A stretch of 64,000 nt of DNA, from assembly GCA_021414005.1 (NCBI GenBank), contig JAIOPH010000020.1, forward strand, positions 52,015 to 116,014, given 5' to 3'. The first letter of the stretch is position 1; each line of letters begins with the position of its first letter. The notes under the pieces were generated by a model. That model was not told the origin of the DNA. It did no database searches and was given only the letters and a program-made list of their open reading frames with translations. Source of the stretch: Chthoniobacter sp. Lineage in GTDB: Bacteria; Verrucomicrobiota; Verrucomicrobiia; Chthoniobacterales; Chthoniobacteraceae. A program made the translations under genes and the position numbers. Below are positions 7,499 through 15,150 of the stretch, piece after piece.

Positions 7499-7610
7499 CC
7501 CTATGCGCTGCAGCGGACTGCTCCGCGCGTCACGCCGGCTGCTTCGCCGCCTTCGCCTGCGCAGCCATCGCGCTAGCCTCCGCCGTCGCTGAGCTTGGGG
7601 TCGTTAGGGC
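7492..7610 (+). other. attC-like recombination site
   Basis: The ends form imperfect inverted repeats laid out as in an integron attC. R'' is GCCCTGAC at 7492-7499. L'' is GCTGCAGCG at 7507-7515. L' is CGCTGAGC at 7587-7594. R' is GTTAGGGC at 7603-7610. L'' pairs with L' over eight bases and leaves one extrahelical G, a known attC feature. The spacers are 7 and 8 nt, and the total length (119 bp) is in range. The R' core differs from consensus GTTRRRY at the last base. No integron integrase gene is in the window. Confidence 0.45.
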
Positions 7611-7625
7611 ACTTCGCACCGTCTT

Positions 7626-8156
7626 ATGTTCGGACTATTTAAGAAACAAGCCGCGCAGCCCACTCCGCCTCCGCTTCCGCGATTTTCCCCGGATGAGATG
7701 GCAGCGATCAACCGTCAATTTGCCGAATTCTCGGAGGGTGAGATTGATCCTCTTGAGGGTATCTTGGCTATGTTCCACGTCGATCGGCAACGATACCTCC
7801 CGCAAGTGCTGGCTGAGCTTACCCGCGCTACCATTGAACTCATGATCAGTGAGAACAATCCGATGAGCCCGCCGCTAATGCTTCAGAGCGCAGACGGCTT
7901 TCCGATGCTAGCGGTATTCACTCAGAGGCGTCGCACAACCAATTGTCAGCAGCAGCATCCCGATTACCGCTTCTTTATTCGGCTTCCGTTCGGGCTGGCT
8001 CTTGAGTCCCTGCGAGCAGGAGCGGGACTTGTCATCAATCCATTTCAAGAGGTGATTACTTGGACACTTCCCCCCGACCTCGTGAGCCTCGTCAAGGGAA
8101 CGATTGCCAGACAGGGCAACCCTCAATCGGAACCGCCTCCGCTTCCCCCTCGATGA
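7626..8156 (+). CDS. SseB-like hypothetical protein, cassette-like gene 2
   Basis: The product is a 176-residue cytosolic protein with proline-rich ends (PTPPPLPRF near the N-terminus, SEPPPLPPR at the C-terminus). The middle matches the pattern of SseB-domain proteins: PLMLQSADGFPMLAVFTQRR, then LPFGLALESLRAGAGLVINPF. SseB-type domains occur in proteins of poorly known, often secretion- or toxin-related function. The ATG lies 16 bases after the attC-like R' core, and no separate promoter is visible. Downstream, where a second attC would be expected, there is instead a REP-like element (8166-8240), so the cassette end may have been overwritten. Confidence 0.55.
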   Translation: MFGLFKKQAAQPTPPPLPRFSPDEMAAINRQFAEFSEGEIDPLEGILAMFHVDRQRYLPQVLAELTRATIELMISENNPMSPPLMLQSADGFPMLAVFTQRRRTTNCQQQHPDYRFFIRLPFGLALESLRAGAGLVINPFQEVITWTLPPDLVSLVKGTIARQGNPQSEPPPLPPR

Positions 8157-8165
8157 GATTTTCTC

Positions 8166-8240
8166 CCTCGTTCCGAAAGTGGGGCTTTTGGAACGCACCT
8201 TGGGCGGGGCAAGTGCCTTGCGCAGCGGCGGGCGGGCAGC
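8166..8240 (+). repeat. two-hairpin REP-like element
   Basis: Stem CGTTCCGAAAG / CTTTTGGAACG (8169-8179 with 8185-8195) has one G-U type change. The same 5-nt loop, a GGGCGGGG linker and a second CAAG-TGC-CTTG stem follow. It is nearly identical to the plus-strand element at 3641-3712. Confidence 0.75.
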
Positions 8241-8310
8241 AATTCCCAGCAGGCAGTCGGCAAGAAACAACTTGCGCGGTCTCCGCGCCCGAATAAAGCG
8301 CTGCCCCACC

Positions 8311-9810
8311 ATGAATGCCCTCTCGTCCTCTCGCTGGCCCGTTGCGTTCTGCATGTTGGTCGGGTGCTCCCTCTCCGTCGAGCAAAAGGGCCTGGCCTCG
8401 GACCTGACTTGGGGACCTTTCTATGGACGGGGCAGCACCGAGCTCAACGCCACGAGCATTCCCACCACGGGTAGCGTGACCTTCTCCGGCGTGAATAGCG
8501 GGGCATACGATGTGGCGGTGACGACCTCCCAGCTCAATGCCGCCGGCTACTTCGACAACTCCGCCATGATCCTCGGCACGGCCGGTTGGTGGTTCGAGGG
8601 CAGCAGCCCCTCCACCTCCAGCTATGCGACGGTCACGTTTCGCTTTTTCAACCCCGGAACCACTACGGCGAAACCTCTGGGAGCAGTCTCTTTCTACATC
8701 GAAGACGCGGAAGTGAATGAGCGGTTTCGGAATTTCGGCTACTACGACGACGCGGGAATTCTGGTCCCGACCACCGTCGGCGGCGGGATTGTTTCCACCA
8801 GCGCCACGCCGATCCTGCACTTGTCGGACGGGAGTTTTGAAAACGGGAGCCCATTTCAGGGAGGCACGCAGGTCGGGAAATGGATCAAGATGGATATGTC
8901 CAGCATCGCCGCCGGGGTCAGCGGCTTCACCTTTCAGGCGCACCGGCAGACCTCGGGCGCGGGCAGCGTGATCTTGTCGGCGATTGATCCGCTCGCGCTC
9001 GACTCAAATCTCGGCGGCAACACCCTTGATCTCGGCGGCTTCGCGCAAACGCTCGGCTTGGTCACCATCGGGGGTGGCTCCATCCAAAACGGCACCTTAA
9101 CGGCCACAGGCTACGTCTCCATCGGCGGCACCGTGAGCGCCAGCCTCGCAGGCTCCGGCGCGGCGCTCACCCATCACTCCGGGACGCTCGTCCTCTCGGG
9201 CGCAAACACCTACACCGGAGTCACGACTATCTCCGGGGGCACGCTGGAAGTCTCCGGCGGTGCCGCCATTTCCGATGCCGGGGCCGTCGTTCTCGCCGAT
9301 GCCGCCGGGGCGACCCTGCTCGTGAGCACCAATGAAACGATTGGCTCCCTCAGCGGCGGCGGCATCACCGGTGGCGAGATTGCCCTCGGCTCAAACACCC
9401 TGCGGGTGGGCAATGCCGGCGCGCAGAGCTACCACGGGGCCATCACCGGCGCGGGCGGCACGCTGGTCAAGCAAGGCACCGGCAGCCTCCTGCTCGACGG
9501 TGCGCAAACCTACGGCACCCTCACGAACGAAAACGGAGCGACCTTCGTGAACAGTGCCCTCGGTTCCGGCAGTGCCAGCGTGAACGTGAACGCCGGCACA
9601 GTGAAATTCGGCAGCGTGAGCCAGACGCTCGCCTCCCTGAACATCGGCGCGGGAGCCACCGTGACTTTCACGAGCGGCCCTGTGTCCTTCACCGGCTCCT
9701 CCGCCGAAAAAGCCTCGGCGCTCGGAACGTCAGCCGCCGTCCCCGAGCCAGGCACCGCAGGACTGCTTCTCCTCGGCACCCTCGGCCTCCTGCGCCGCCG
9801 CCGCTGTTAG
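8311..9810 (+). CDS. PEP-CTERM protein with beta-strand repeats
   Basis: The 499-residue protein has a signal peptide (WPVAFCMLVGCSLSV region). A beta-rich domain follows (residues 30-240, pattern of a secreted lectin-like fold). Next come autotransporter-type repeats (LVLSGANTYTGVTTISGGTL near residue 291, and GTLVKQGTGSLLLDGAQTY near 385). The C-terminal sorting signal is VPEPGTAGLLLLGTLGLLRRRR. PEP-CTERM proteins are processed by exosortase and usually end up in exopolysaccharide or the outer surface; no exosortase is in this window. I chose the ATG at 8311 because the in-frame extension upstream is repeat DNA. Confidence 0.85.
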   Translation: MNALSSSRWPVAFCMLVGCSLSVEQKGLASDLTWGPFYGRGSTELNATSIPTTGSVTFSGVNSGAYDVAVTTSQLNAAGYFDNSAMILGTAGWWFEGSSPSTSSYATVTFRFFNPGTTTAKPLGAVSFYIEDAEVNERFRNFGYYDDAGILVPTTVGGGIVSTSATPILHLSDGSFENGSPFQGGTQVGKWIKMDMSSIAAGVSGFTFQAHRQTSGAGSVILSAIDPLALDSNLGGNTLDLGGFAQTLGLVTIGGGSIQNGTLTATGYVSIGGTVSASLAGSGAALTHHSGTLVLSGANTYTGVTTISGGTLEVSGGAAISDAGAVVLADAAGATLLVSTNETIGSLSGGGITGGEIALGSNTLRVGNAGAQSYHGAITGAGGTLVKQGTGSLLLDGAQTYGTLTNENGATFVNSALGSGSASVNVNAGTVKFGSVSQTLASLNIGAGATVTFTSGPVSFTGSSAEKASALGTSAAVPEPGTAGLLLLGTLGLLRRRRC

Positions 9811-9988
9811 GAAATCGAGCGCGAGCGCCCGGGGCGGCGCTTGGCGAGGGCGGGGCGGTGGTTGACCAGGTCGAATCCGGCTCAGAGGGGGAAACTCCGC
9901 TTCGTGGCGGGGGGCGGTCGGGGAGGGGGATCGTGTGGAAGCGGGTCTTGACCCGGCGGGGTTCGCCGCTAGCCTCGCGACCCTTTTC

Positions 9989-11041
9989 ATGGCTGCCCAA
10001 ACGACCTCCGCAAACCGTCTCCCGAAATCGAAGAAAGCCTACGCTGCCGCCGGGGTGGACGTGGACCTCGGCAACCGCGTGAAGAGTGGAATTCATGCGC
10101 TGGTGAAGGGGACGCATGGGCCGGAGGTGCTGGGGAAAATCGGCGGTTTCGGGGGGTTGTTCCGCGCGAATTTCAAGGGGATGAAGGACCCGGTGCTGGT
10201 CTCCAGCGTGGATGGCGTGGGGACGAAGCTGAAGCTGGCCTTTGCCGCGAACAAGCACGACACGGTGGGCCAGTGCCTGGTGAATCATTGCATCAATGAC
10301 ATCGCGGTGGTCGGGGCGCGGCCGCTCTTTTTTCTGGATTACATCGGCGGCGAGCGGCTGGAGCCGGCGGTTTTCACGCAGCTCATCAAGGGCTTTGCCA
10401 AGGCCTGCAAGGAAGGCGGTTGCGCGCTCATCGGCGGCGAGACGGCGCAGATGCCGGGGATGTATCAGCGCGGCGAGTACGATCTGGCCGGAACGATTGT
10501 CGGCGTGGTGGACCGGAAGCAGGCGCTGGACGGTTCGCGGATCAAAAAGGGCGACGTGATTCTCGGCCTCGCCTCGAACGGCTTGCACACGAATGGCTAT
10601 TCGCTCGCGCGGAAGGTTCTCTTCGATCAGATGGGGCTGAAGCTTTCGAGCAAGCTGCCCGGCGTGGCGAAGACGCTCGGCGACGAACTGCTGCGGGTGC
10701 ATCGAAACTATCAACCGCTGCTCGCTTCGCTGCCCGCGGGCATGGTGAAAGGACTCGCGCACATCACCGGCGGAGGGCTGCTCGACAATCTTCCGCGCGT
10801 CCTGCCCAAAACCACCGACGCCGTCATCGACACGCACGCTTGGAAAGTGCCGGCGATTTTCCAGCACATCCGCGACGGCGGAAAGATCGACCGCACCGAG
10901 ATGTATCAGGTTTTCAACATGGGCATCGGCATGGCCGTGGTGGTCGGGGCGGGGGATTGGCAAAAAGCCGCGAAGCTGACCAAGGGACGGGTGATCGGGC
11001 ACATCGAAAAGGGCGGCGGCGTGGTGCGGCTGGAATTCTAA
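9989..11041 (+). CDS. purM: phosphoribosylformylglycinamidine cyclo-ligase
   Basis: PurM closes the imidazole ring of AIR from FGAM using ATP, in de novo purine synthesis in the cytosol. The family motifs are all present: SSVDGVGTKLKLAF near residue 70, NHCINDIAVVGARPLFFLDY near 96, GGETAQMPGMY near 150 and LASNGLHTNGYSLAR near 195. The 350-residue length is normal. I chose the ATG at 9989, giving MAAQTTSANRLPKSKKAY, since an earlier ATG adds an unlikely N-terminus. It stands alone with no other pur gene nearby. Confidence 0.95.
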   Translation: MAAQTTSANRLPKSKKAYAAAGVDVDLGNRVKSGIHALVKGTHGPEVLGKIGGFGGLFRANFKGMKDPVLVSSVDGVGTKLKLAFAANKHDTVGQCLVNHCINDIAVVGARPLFFLDYIGGERLEPAVFTQLIKGFAKACKEGGCALIGGETAQMPGMYQRGEYDLAGTIVGVVDRKQALDGSRIKKGDVILGLASNGLHTNGYSLARKVLFDQMGLKLSSKLPGVAKTLGDELLRVHRNYQPLLASLPAGMVKGLAHITGGGLLDNLPRVLPKTTDAVIDTHAWKVPAIFQHIRDGGKIDRTEMYQVFNMGIGMAVVVGAGDWQKAAKLTKGRVIGHIEKGGGVVRLEF

Positions 11042-11104
11042 GCTGACGGGAAATTTCCGTTGTCAGCCATGCGCTGGTTCGGTAAATGCCTCGCCACCTT
11101 AACT

Positions 11105-11515
11105 ATGAAGCGACTTATCCTTTCCACATCCCTCGTCGTTACCCTCGCGGCATTCAGCGCGTGCGAACCAGAGCGGACCACGCGTAAGCAGCCGACGAAC
11201 GGCGGCTTTCACCAGAACCCCACGACGACGGAAAAGCCGAAGCATGATAGCGGCGACGAAGACCCCAACCGGCCCGACCATTCGGAAAAACCTGACAAAC
11301 CAGACAAGCCGAAGCAACCGGACGAGGCCATCACCAAGCCGGTCGTGGAGCAGCCAAAGGTGGTAGGCGAAGTGCCATACGGCAAAGCGGTTCCCGGCAA
11401 ACCCGGCTTCGTCACCAGCCCGTTCAGCTCGCAAGGTTACATCGACGCCCGCGGCTTTCCGCCCGGCACCGAGGTAAAGGATCCGTATTCCGGCAAGACC
11501 TTCCTCGTTCCGTAA
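11105..11515 (+). CDS. small proline/lysine-rich lipoprotein
   Basis: The protein has 136 residues. The N-terminus MKRLILSTSLVVTLAAFSAC carries a lipobox (AFSAC), so it is probably a lipidated envelope protein. A low-complexity charged linker follows (repeats of KPD, PDK and KPKQPD, residues 45-85). The conserved-looking C-terminal part is VPGKPGFVTSPFSSQGYIDARG, then a GTEVKDPYSGKTFLVP end. A similar C-terminal motif occurs in other small verrucomicrobial lipoproteins, as far as I recall. The function is unknown. A strong terminator follows at 11540. Confidence 0.7.
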   Translation: MKRLILSTSLVVTLAAFSACEPERTTRKQPTNGGFHQNPTTTEKPKHDSGDEDPNRPDHSEKPDKPDKPKQPDEAITKPVVEQPKVVGEVPYGKAVPGKPGFVTSPFSSQGYIDARGFPPGTEVKDPYSGKTFLVP

Positions 11516-11539
11516 AGCGCGACCACCGCTGATTCTTTC

Positions 11540-11583
11540 AGCCCGGCCCGTTCAGGTCTCGCACCTGCGGGCCGGGCTTTTTT
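11540..11583 (+). terminator. rho-independent terminator
   Basis: AGCCCGGCCCG (11540-11550) pairs with CGGGCCGGGCT (11568-11578). A second inner stem CAGGT/ACCTG closes a CTCGC loop, and a run of T follows. It separates the lipoprotein gene from the tyrA operon, whose ATG is only 7 bases further on. Confidence 0.9.
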
Positions 11584-11589
11584 CCACCC

Positions 11590-12432
11590 ATGAAATCGCT
11601 CGCCATCCTCGGTCCCGGCTTGCTCGGCGGCTCCCTCGCGCTCGCGGCGCGGCGGGCGGGCGGGTACCGCGTGGCGCTTTGGGCGCGGCGCTCGGAAGCG
11701 GTCGCGGAGATCGCGGCGATGGGCATCGCGGATGACGTTTCGACGGAGTTGCGCGCCGTTGTCGCGGGTGCGGACGTTGTTGTCCTCTGCGTGCCCGTCG
11801 GGGCCATGCCGGCGCTGGCGCGCGAAATCGCCGACGTGCTCTCGCCGGCAACCATCGTCACCGATGTCGGCAGCGTGAAAGTACCCATCGTCGCCGAGCT
11901 GGCGGAGATTTTTCGCGGTCGCGCCCGCTTCGTCGGCAGCCACCCGATGGCTGGTTCGGAGCAGACCGGCATCCGCGCCGCGCGGGCGGAGCTGTTCGAC
12001 GACGCCACCTGCATCGTCACGCCCGACGCCGCGTCCGATCCCGCGGCCGTCGCGGAACTGCATGCCTTTTGGCAAGGGCTCGGCGGTCGCGTCATCGACG
12101 CCACACCTGCCGAGCACGACGAAGTCGTCGCCCTCATCAGCCACCTCCCGCATCTCGTCGCCGCCGCGCTCGTCCAGACCGTCCTCGCCGAAAACCCGCG
12201 CGCCTTTGAGTTCAGCGGCCCCGGTTTTCGCGACACCACCCGCGTCGCCGCCGGCCCGCCCGCGATGTGGGCCGAGATTCTGGGCACGAATCGCGATGCC
12301 GTGCGCCGCTCCGCCGAAGCGATGATTGAAAAACTGCGCGGAATCCTCACACTCCTCGACCGCGAAACACCGATGACTGAATTTCTCACCGAAGCCAAAA
12401 CGCAGCGCGACCGCCTGCGGCCCCTGAAATAG
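11590..12432 (+). CDS. tyrA: prephenate/arogenate dehydrogenase
   Basis: This enzyme converts prephenate to 4-hydroxyphenylpyruvate (or arogenate to tyrosine) with NAD(P)+. A Rossmann dinucleotide site, ILGPGLLGGSLALAARRAG, sits at residues 6-24. GSHPMAGSEQTG near residue 117 carries the conserved catalytic His. The helical C-terminal dimerisation domain includes LISHLPHLVAAAL. Its 280 residues are typical of a single-domain TyrA without a fused chorismate mutase or ACT domain. It is the first gene of a tight operon, with only 3 bases to aroA. Because a terminator lies just upstream, its promoter must overlap that hairpin or come from read-through. Confidence 0.93.
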   Translation: MKSLAILGPGLLGGSLALAARRAGGYRVALWARRSEAVAEIAAMGIADDVSTELRAVVAGADVVVLCVPVGAMPALAREIADVLSPATIVTDVGSVKVPIVAELAEIFRGRARFVGSHPMAGSEQTGIRAARAELFDDATCIVTPDAASDPAAVAELHAFWQGLGGRVIDATPAEHDEVVALISHLPHLVAAALVQTVLAENPRAFEFSGPGFRDTTRVAAGPPAMWAEILGTNRDAVRRSAEAMIEKLRGILTLLDRETPMTEFLTEAKTQRDRLRPLK

Positions 12433-12435
12433 CCG

Positions 12436-13767
12436 ATGACTGACTGGAAAATCCGCCGCGCCCCGACCATCCAAACCGAACTCGAAGTCCCCGGCGACAA
12501 GAGCATTTCCCACCGCGCTGTGATGCTCGCCGCGATGAGCAACGGCCCGTGCGTCATTAAAGGCTTCCTCCCGAGCGAGGACTGCATGTCCACGGTCGGC
12601 GCGATGCGTGCGCTCGGCGTGGAAATCGAAGTCGCCGATGAGACCACGCTCATCGTCCACGGCGTGAAGCGCGCCTTCACCGCGCCGAAGCACGAAATCG
12701 ACTGCGGAAATTCCGGCACGACGATGCGCCTCATGGCCGGCATCCTTGCGGGGCAGCCCTTTCGCAGCCGGCTGATCGGCGACGCCTCGCTCTCGAAGCG
12801 GCCCATGCGCCGCATCATTGAGCCGCTCACAAAGATGGGCGCGAAGATCACCGCCGAGGGCAAGGACGGACGACCGCCGCTCGTGATTCAGGGCGGCAAT
12901 CTTCAACCGCTGCAATACGTCAGCCCCGTCGCCAGCGCGCAGGTGAAAAGCGCCGTGCTCCTCGCGGGCATGTTTGCCAAGGGCAAGACCAGCGTCACCG
13001 AACCCACGCAGAGCCGCGACCACACCGAGCGCATGCTCGAATACTTTCTCGTGCGCCCGCAGAAACAAGGCCTCACCGTTTCCATCTTCGGCGACCAGAC
13101 GCCCGAGTCCCGCGAGTTCCGCGTGCCCGGCGACATTTCCAGCGCCGCGTTTTGGCTCGTGGCCGCCGCCGCGCAGCCGCGTTCCCGTTTGCTCGTGAAA
13201 AACGTGGGCCTCAATGAAACGCGCACCGGCGTGCTCGCTGTGCTCGTCCGCATGGGTGCAGCCATCCGCGAGGTCATCGAGGAACCGCAGGCCGAACCGA
13301 TCGGCGTCATCGACATCCAGGGCGCGCGCCTCAAAGGCACCGAAATCAAAGGTGCGGAAATCCCCAACGTCATTGACGAAATCCCTATCCTCGCCGTCGC
13401 CGCCGCCCTCGCGCAGGGGAAGACCGTCATCTCCGGTGCGTCCGAGTTGCGCGTGAAGGAAACCGACCGGCTCGCCGCCGTGGCGATGAACCTCCGCGCC
13501 ATGGGCGCGCAGGTCGCTGAGACCGAGGACGGCCTCGAAATCCTCGGTGGTGTCCCGCTCCACGGCGCGCGCCTGGAGAGCTTTGGCGACCACCGGATCG
13601 CCATGGCCTTTGCCATCGCCGGCATGTTTGCCGAAGGCGAAACCACGATAACCGGAACCGCCTGCGTGAACACGTCCTACCCCGGCTTTTACGCCACGCT
13701 GGAAAGCCTCATGCGCCCGCCCACCGAGGCGCAGACGCGGGTCATTACCTCTCTCCCCACCCGCTAG
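12436..13767 (+). CDS. aroA: 3-phosphoshikimate 1-carboxyvinyltransferase (EPSP synthase)
   Basis: The enzyme joins phosphoenolpyruvate and shikimate-3-phosphate in the shikimate pathway. The 443-residue sequence shows the diagnostic blocks VPGDKSISHRAVMLAA near residue 18, GNSGTTMRLMAGILAGQPFR near 94, SPVASAQVKSAVLLAG near 162, IDEIPILAVAAALAQG near 314 (with the catalytic Asp), ELRVKETDRL near 337 and FGDHRIAMAFAIAG near 382. It sits 3 bases after tyrA and 3 bases before cmk, so these genes are likely co-transcribed. The aroA-cmk order is a common one in bacteria. Confidence 0.97.
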   Translation: MTDWKIRRAPTIQTELEVPGDKSISHRAVMLAAMSNGPCVIKGFLPSEDCMSTVGAMRALGVEIEVADETTLIVHGVKRAFTAPKHEIDCGNSGTTMRLMAGILAGQPFRSRLIGDASLSKRPMRRIIEPLTKMGAKITAEGKDGRPPLVIQGGNLQPLQYVSPVASAQVKSAVLLAGMFAKGKTSVTEPTQSRDHTERMLEYFLVRPQKQGLTVSIFGDQTPESREFRVPGDISSAAFWLVAAAAQPRSRLLVKNVGLNETRTGVLAVLVRMGAAIREVIEEPQAEPIGVIDIQGARLKGTEIKGAEIPNVIDEIPILAVAAALAQGKTVISGASELRVKETDRLAAVAMNLRAMGAQVAETEDGLEILGGVPLHGARLESFGDHRIAMAFAIAGMFAEGETTITGTACVNTSYPGFYATLESLMRPPTEAQTRVITSLPTR

Positions 13768-13770
13768 CCC

Positions 13771-14427
13771 GTGGCCGCGCATCTCGTCATTGCCATTGAT
13801 GGACCGGCCGCCTCCGGCAAAAGCAGCGTCGCCCGGGCCCTCGCGCGCCGGTTGGGCTTCGTCTATGTGAACACCGGGGCCATGTATCGCGCCATCACCT
13901 GGCTCGCCGTGTCGAAAGGGGTCCCCACCGCCGACACCGGGCGCGTGCAGCAGCTCCTGCATTTCACCGAAATCACCTGCGGTGTCGCGGACGGCGAATC
14001 CACCATCCTGCTCGACGGCGTGGACCCCACCCCGCACCTCGTCGGCGATGAGGTGAACGCGAACGTCTCTGCCATCGCCACCATCCCCGAGGTCCGCCGC
14101 ATCCTCACCGCCAAACAGCGCGCCTACGCCGGCGAGCACGACATTGTCATGGAAGGCCGCGACATCGGTTCCGCGGTCTTTCCCGAAACGCCCTACAAAT
14201 TTTACATCGACGCCTCCCCCGAAGTCCGCGCCCGCCGCCGCGCCAGCCAGGGCCTGCAAGACTCCGTCGCCGCCCGCGACAAAGTGGATTCCACCCGCCG
14301 CACCTCGCCGCTTGTCATCGCCGAAGACGCCCATGTCATCGACAGCTCGAATCTCACCATCGACGGCGTCGCCGGAGAGATTGTCGGGAGGCTGAAATTA
14401 AAGGGGCTCGTGATTGGTGATCGGTGA
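13771..14427 (+). CDS. cmk: cytidylate kinase
   Basis: Cmk phosphorylates CMP and dCMP with ATP in the cytosol. P-loop IDGPAASGKSSVARALARRL sits at residues 8-27. FVYVNTGAMYRA and EGRDIGSAVFP are family signatures. The 218-residue length is normal. The start is a GTG, 3 bases after the aroA stop, with the protein beginning MAAHLVIAIDGP. Its last codons and stop (TGA at 14425-14427) lie inside the heptamer-array hairpin at 14410-14490, so the C-terminal residues VIGDR are encoded by repeat DNA. Confidence 0.95.
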   Translation: MAAHLVIAIDGPAASGKSSVARALARRLGFVYVNTGAMYRAITWLAVSKGVPTADTGRVQQLLHFTEITCGVADGESTILLDGVDPTPHLVGDEVNANVSAIATIPEVRRILTAKQRAYAGEHDIVMEGRDIGSAVFPETPYKFYIDASPEVRARRRASQGLQDSVAARDKVDSTRRTSPLVIAEDAHVIDSSNLTIDGVAGEIVGRLKLKGLVIGDR

Positions 14428-14490
14428 GTGGTGATTGGATTTCCTTCGCCGCCGGTGCCGCCATTCACCATTCACTAATCACCAATCACC
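14410..14490. repeat. heptamer-array hairpin B
   Basis: The left arm is made of 7-mers (GTGATT, GGTGATC, GGTGAGT, GGTGATT; 14410-14437). The right arm is made of complementary 7-mers (ATTCACC, ATTCACT, AATCACC, AATCACC; 14463-14490). A loop of about 25 bases lies between. The hairpin overlaps the cmk stop codon and ends 6 bases before the plsC start. Same design as loci 1787, 19434 and 36409. Confidence 0.8.
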
Positions 14491-14496
14491 TCCGCC

Positions 14497-15114
14497 GTGG
14501 GCGTCCACTACCAGTTCGGCTACCGCATCGCGCAGTTCCTCTCCCGCACCTTCTTTGATTACCGCGTGGTGAACCGCGAGCGCATCATCGAGGAAGGTGG
14601 CGCCATCCTCGCGATGAACCACGAGAGCTATCTCGACCCGCCGCTCGCGGGCATCGCCTGCCGCCGCGAAATCCATTACCTCGCCCGGAAGACCCTTCTC
14701 GACTGGCCCATCCTCGGCCCGATTCTGCCCAAACTGAACGTCGTCCCCGTGGATCAGGACCGCGCGGACATGAGCGCGCTCAAGACCGTCATCAAACTCG
14801 TTCGCGCCGGCCACTCTACCGTCATCTTCCCCGAAGGTTCCCGCACCCTCGACGGCGACTTTCTCCCCGCCCTCCCCGGCCTCGGCCTGGTCATCGCCAA
14901 AACCCTCGCGCCCGTTGTTCCGATGCGCATCTTCGGCGCGCACGCCGCTTTCCCGCGCGGCGGAAAACCGCGCCTTTTCACCCCCATCACCCTTGTCGTC
15001 GGCGAGCCCATCCATTTCAGCAAGGCCGACCTCGTGGGCGAAGGTCGCGAGCTTTACCAAAGCCTCAGCGAACGCGTCATGCGCCACATCGCGGCCATCC
15101 AGCTTGAAGAGTAA
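14497..15114 (+). CDS. plsC: 1-acyl-sn-glycerol-3-phosphate acyltransferase
   Basis: PlsC-family enzymes acylate lysophosphatidic acid at the membrane in phospholipid synthesis. The NHX4D catalytic block is AMNHESYLDPPLAGI near residue 39, followed by the FPEGSRTLDGDF block near 109 and VVPMRIFGAH near 142. The 205 residues are typical of the short form. The start is a GTG, giving MGVHYQFGYRIAQFLS. It is the last gene of the tyrA-aroA-cmk-plsC cluster. A hairpin terminator follows. Confidence 0.9.
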   Translation: MGVHYQFGYRIAQFLSRTFFDYRVVNRERIIEEGGAILAMNHESYLDPPLAGIACRREIHYLARKTLLDWPILGPILPKLNVVPVDQDRADMSALKTVIKLVRAGHSTVIFPEGSRTLDGDFLPALPGLGLVIAKTLAPVVPMRIFGAHAAFPRGGKPRLFTPITLVVGEPIHFSKADLVGEGRELYQSLSERVMRHIAAIQLEE

Positions 15115-15150
15115 CGGCTGAGCTTGGTTGTCCGTTCAGCCGCTATTTCT
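15115..15150 (+). terminator. hairpin between convergent plsC and GH78 gene
   Basis: CGGCTGA (15115-15121) pairs with TCAGCCG (15136-15142), followed by CTATTTCT. It starts right after the plsC stop and touches the stop codon of the convergent rhamnosidase gene. The T-tract is weak. Confidence 0.5.

Noticed and set aside
11437..14334. A very long open frame on the minus strand opposite tyrA-aroA-cmk
   Set aside because: It is antisense to three genes with complete family motifs; long antisense frames are expected in high-GC DNA with this codon bias.
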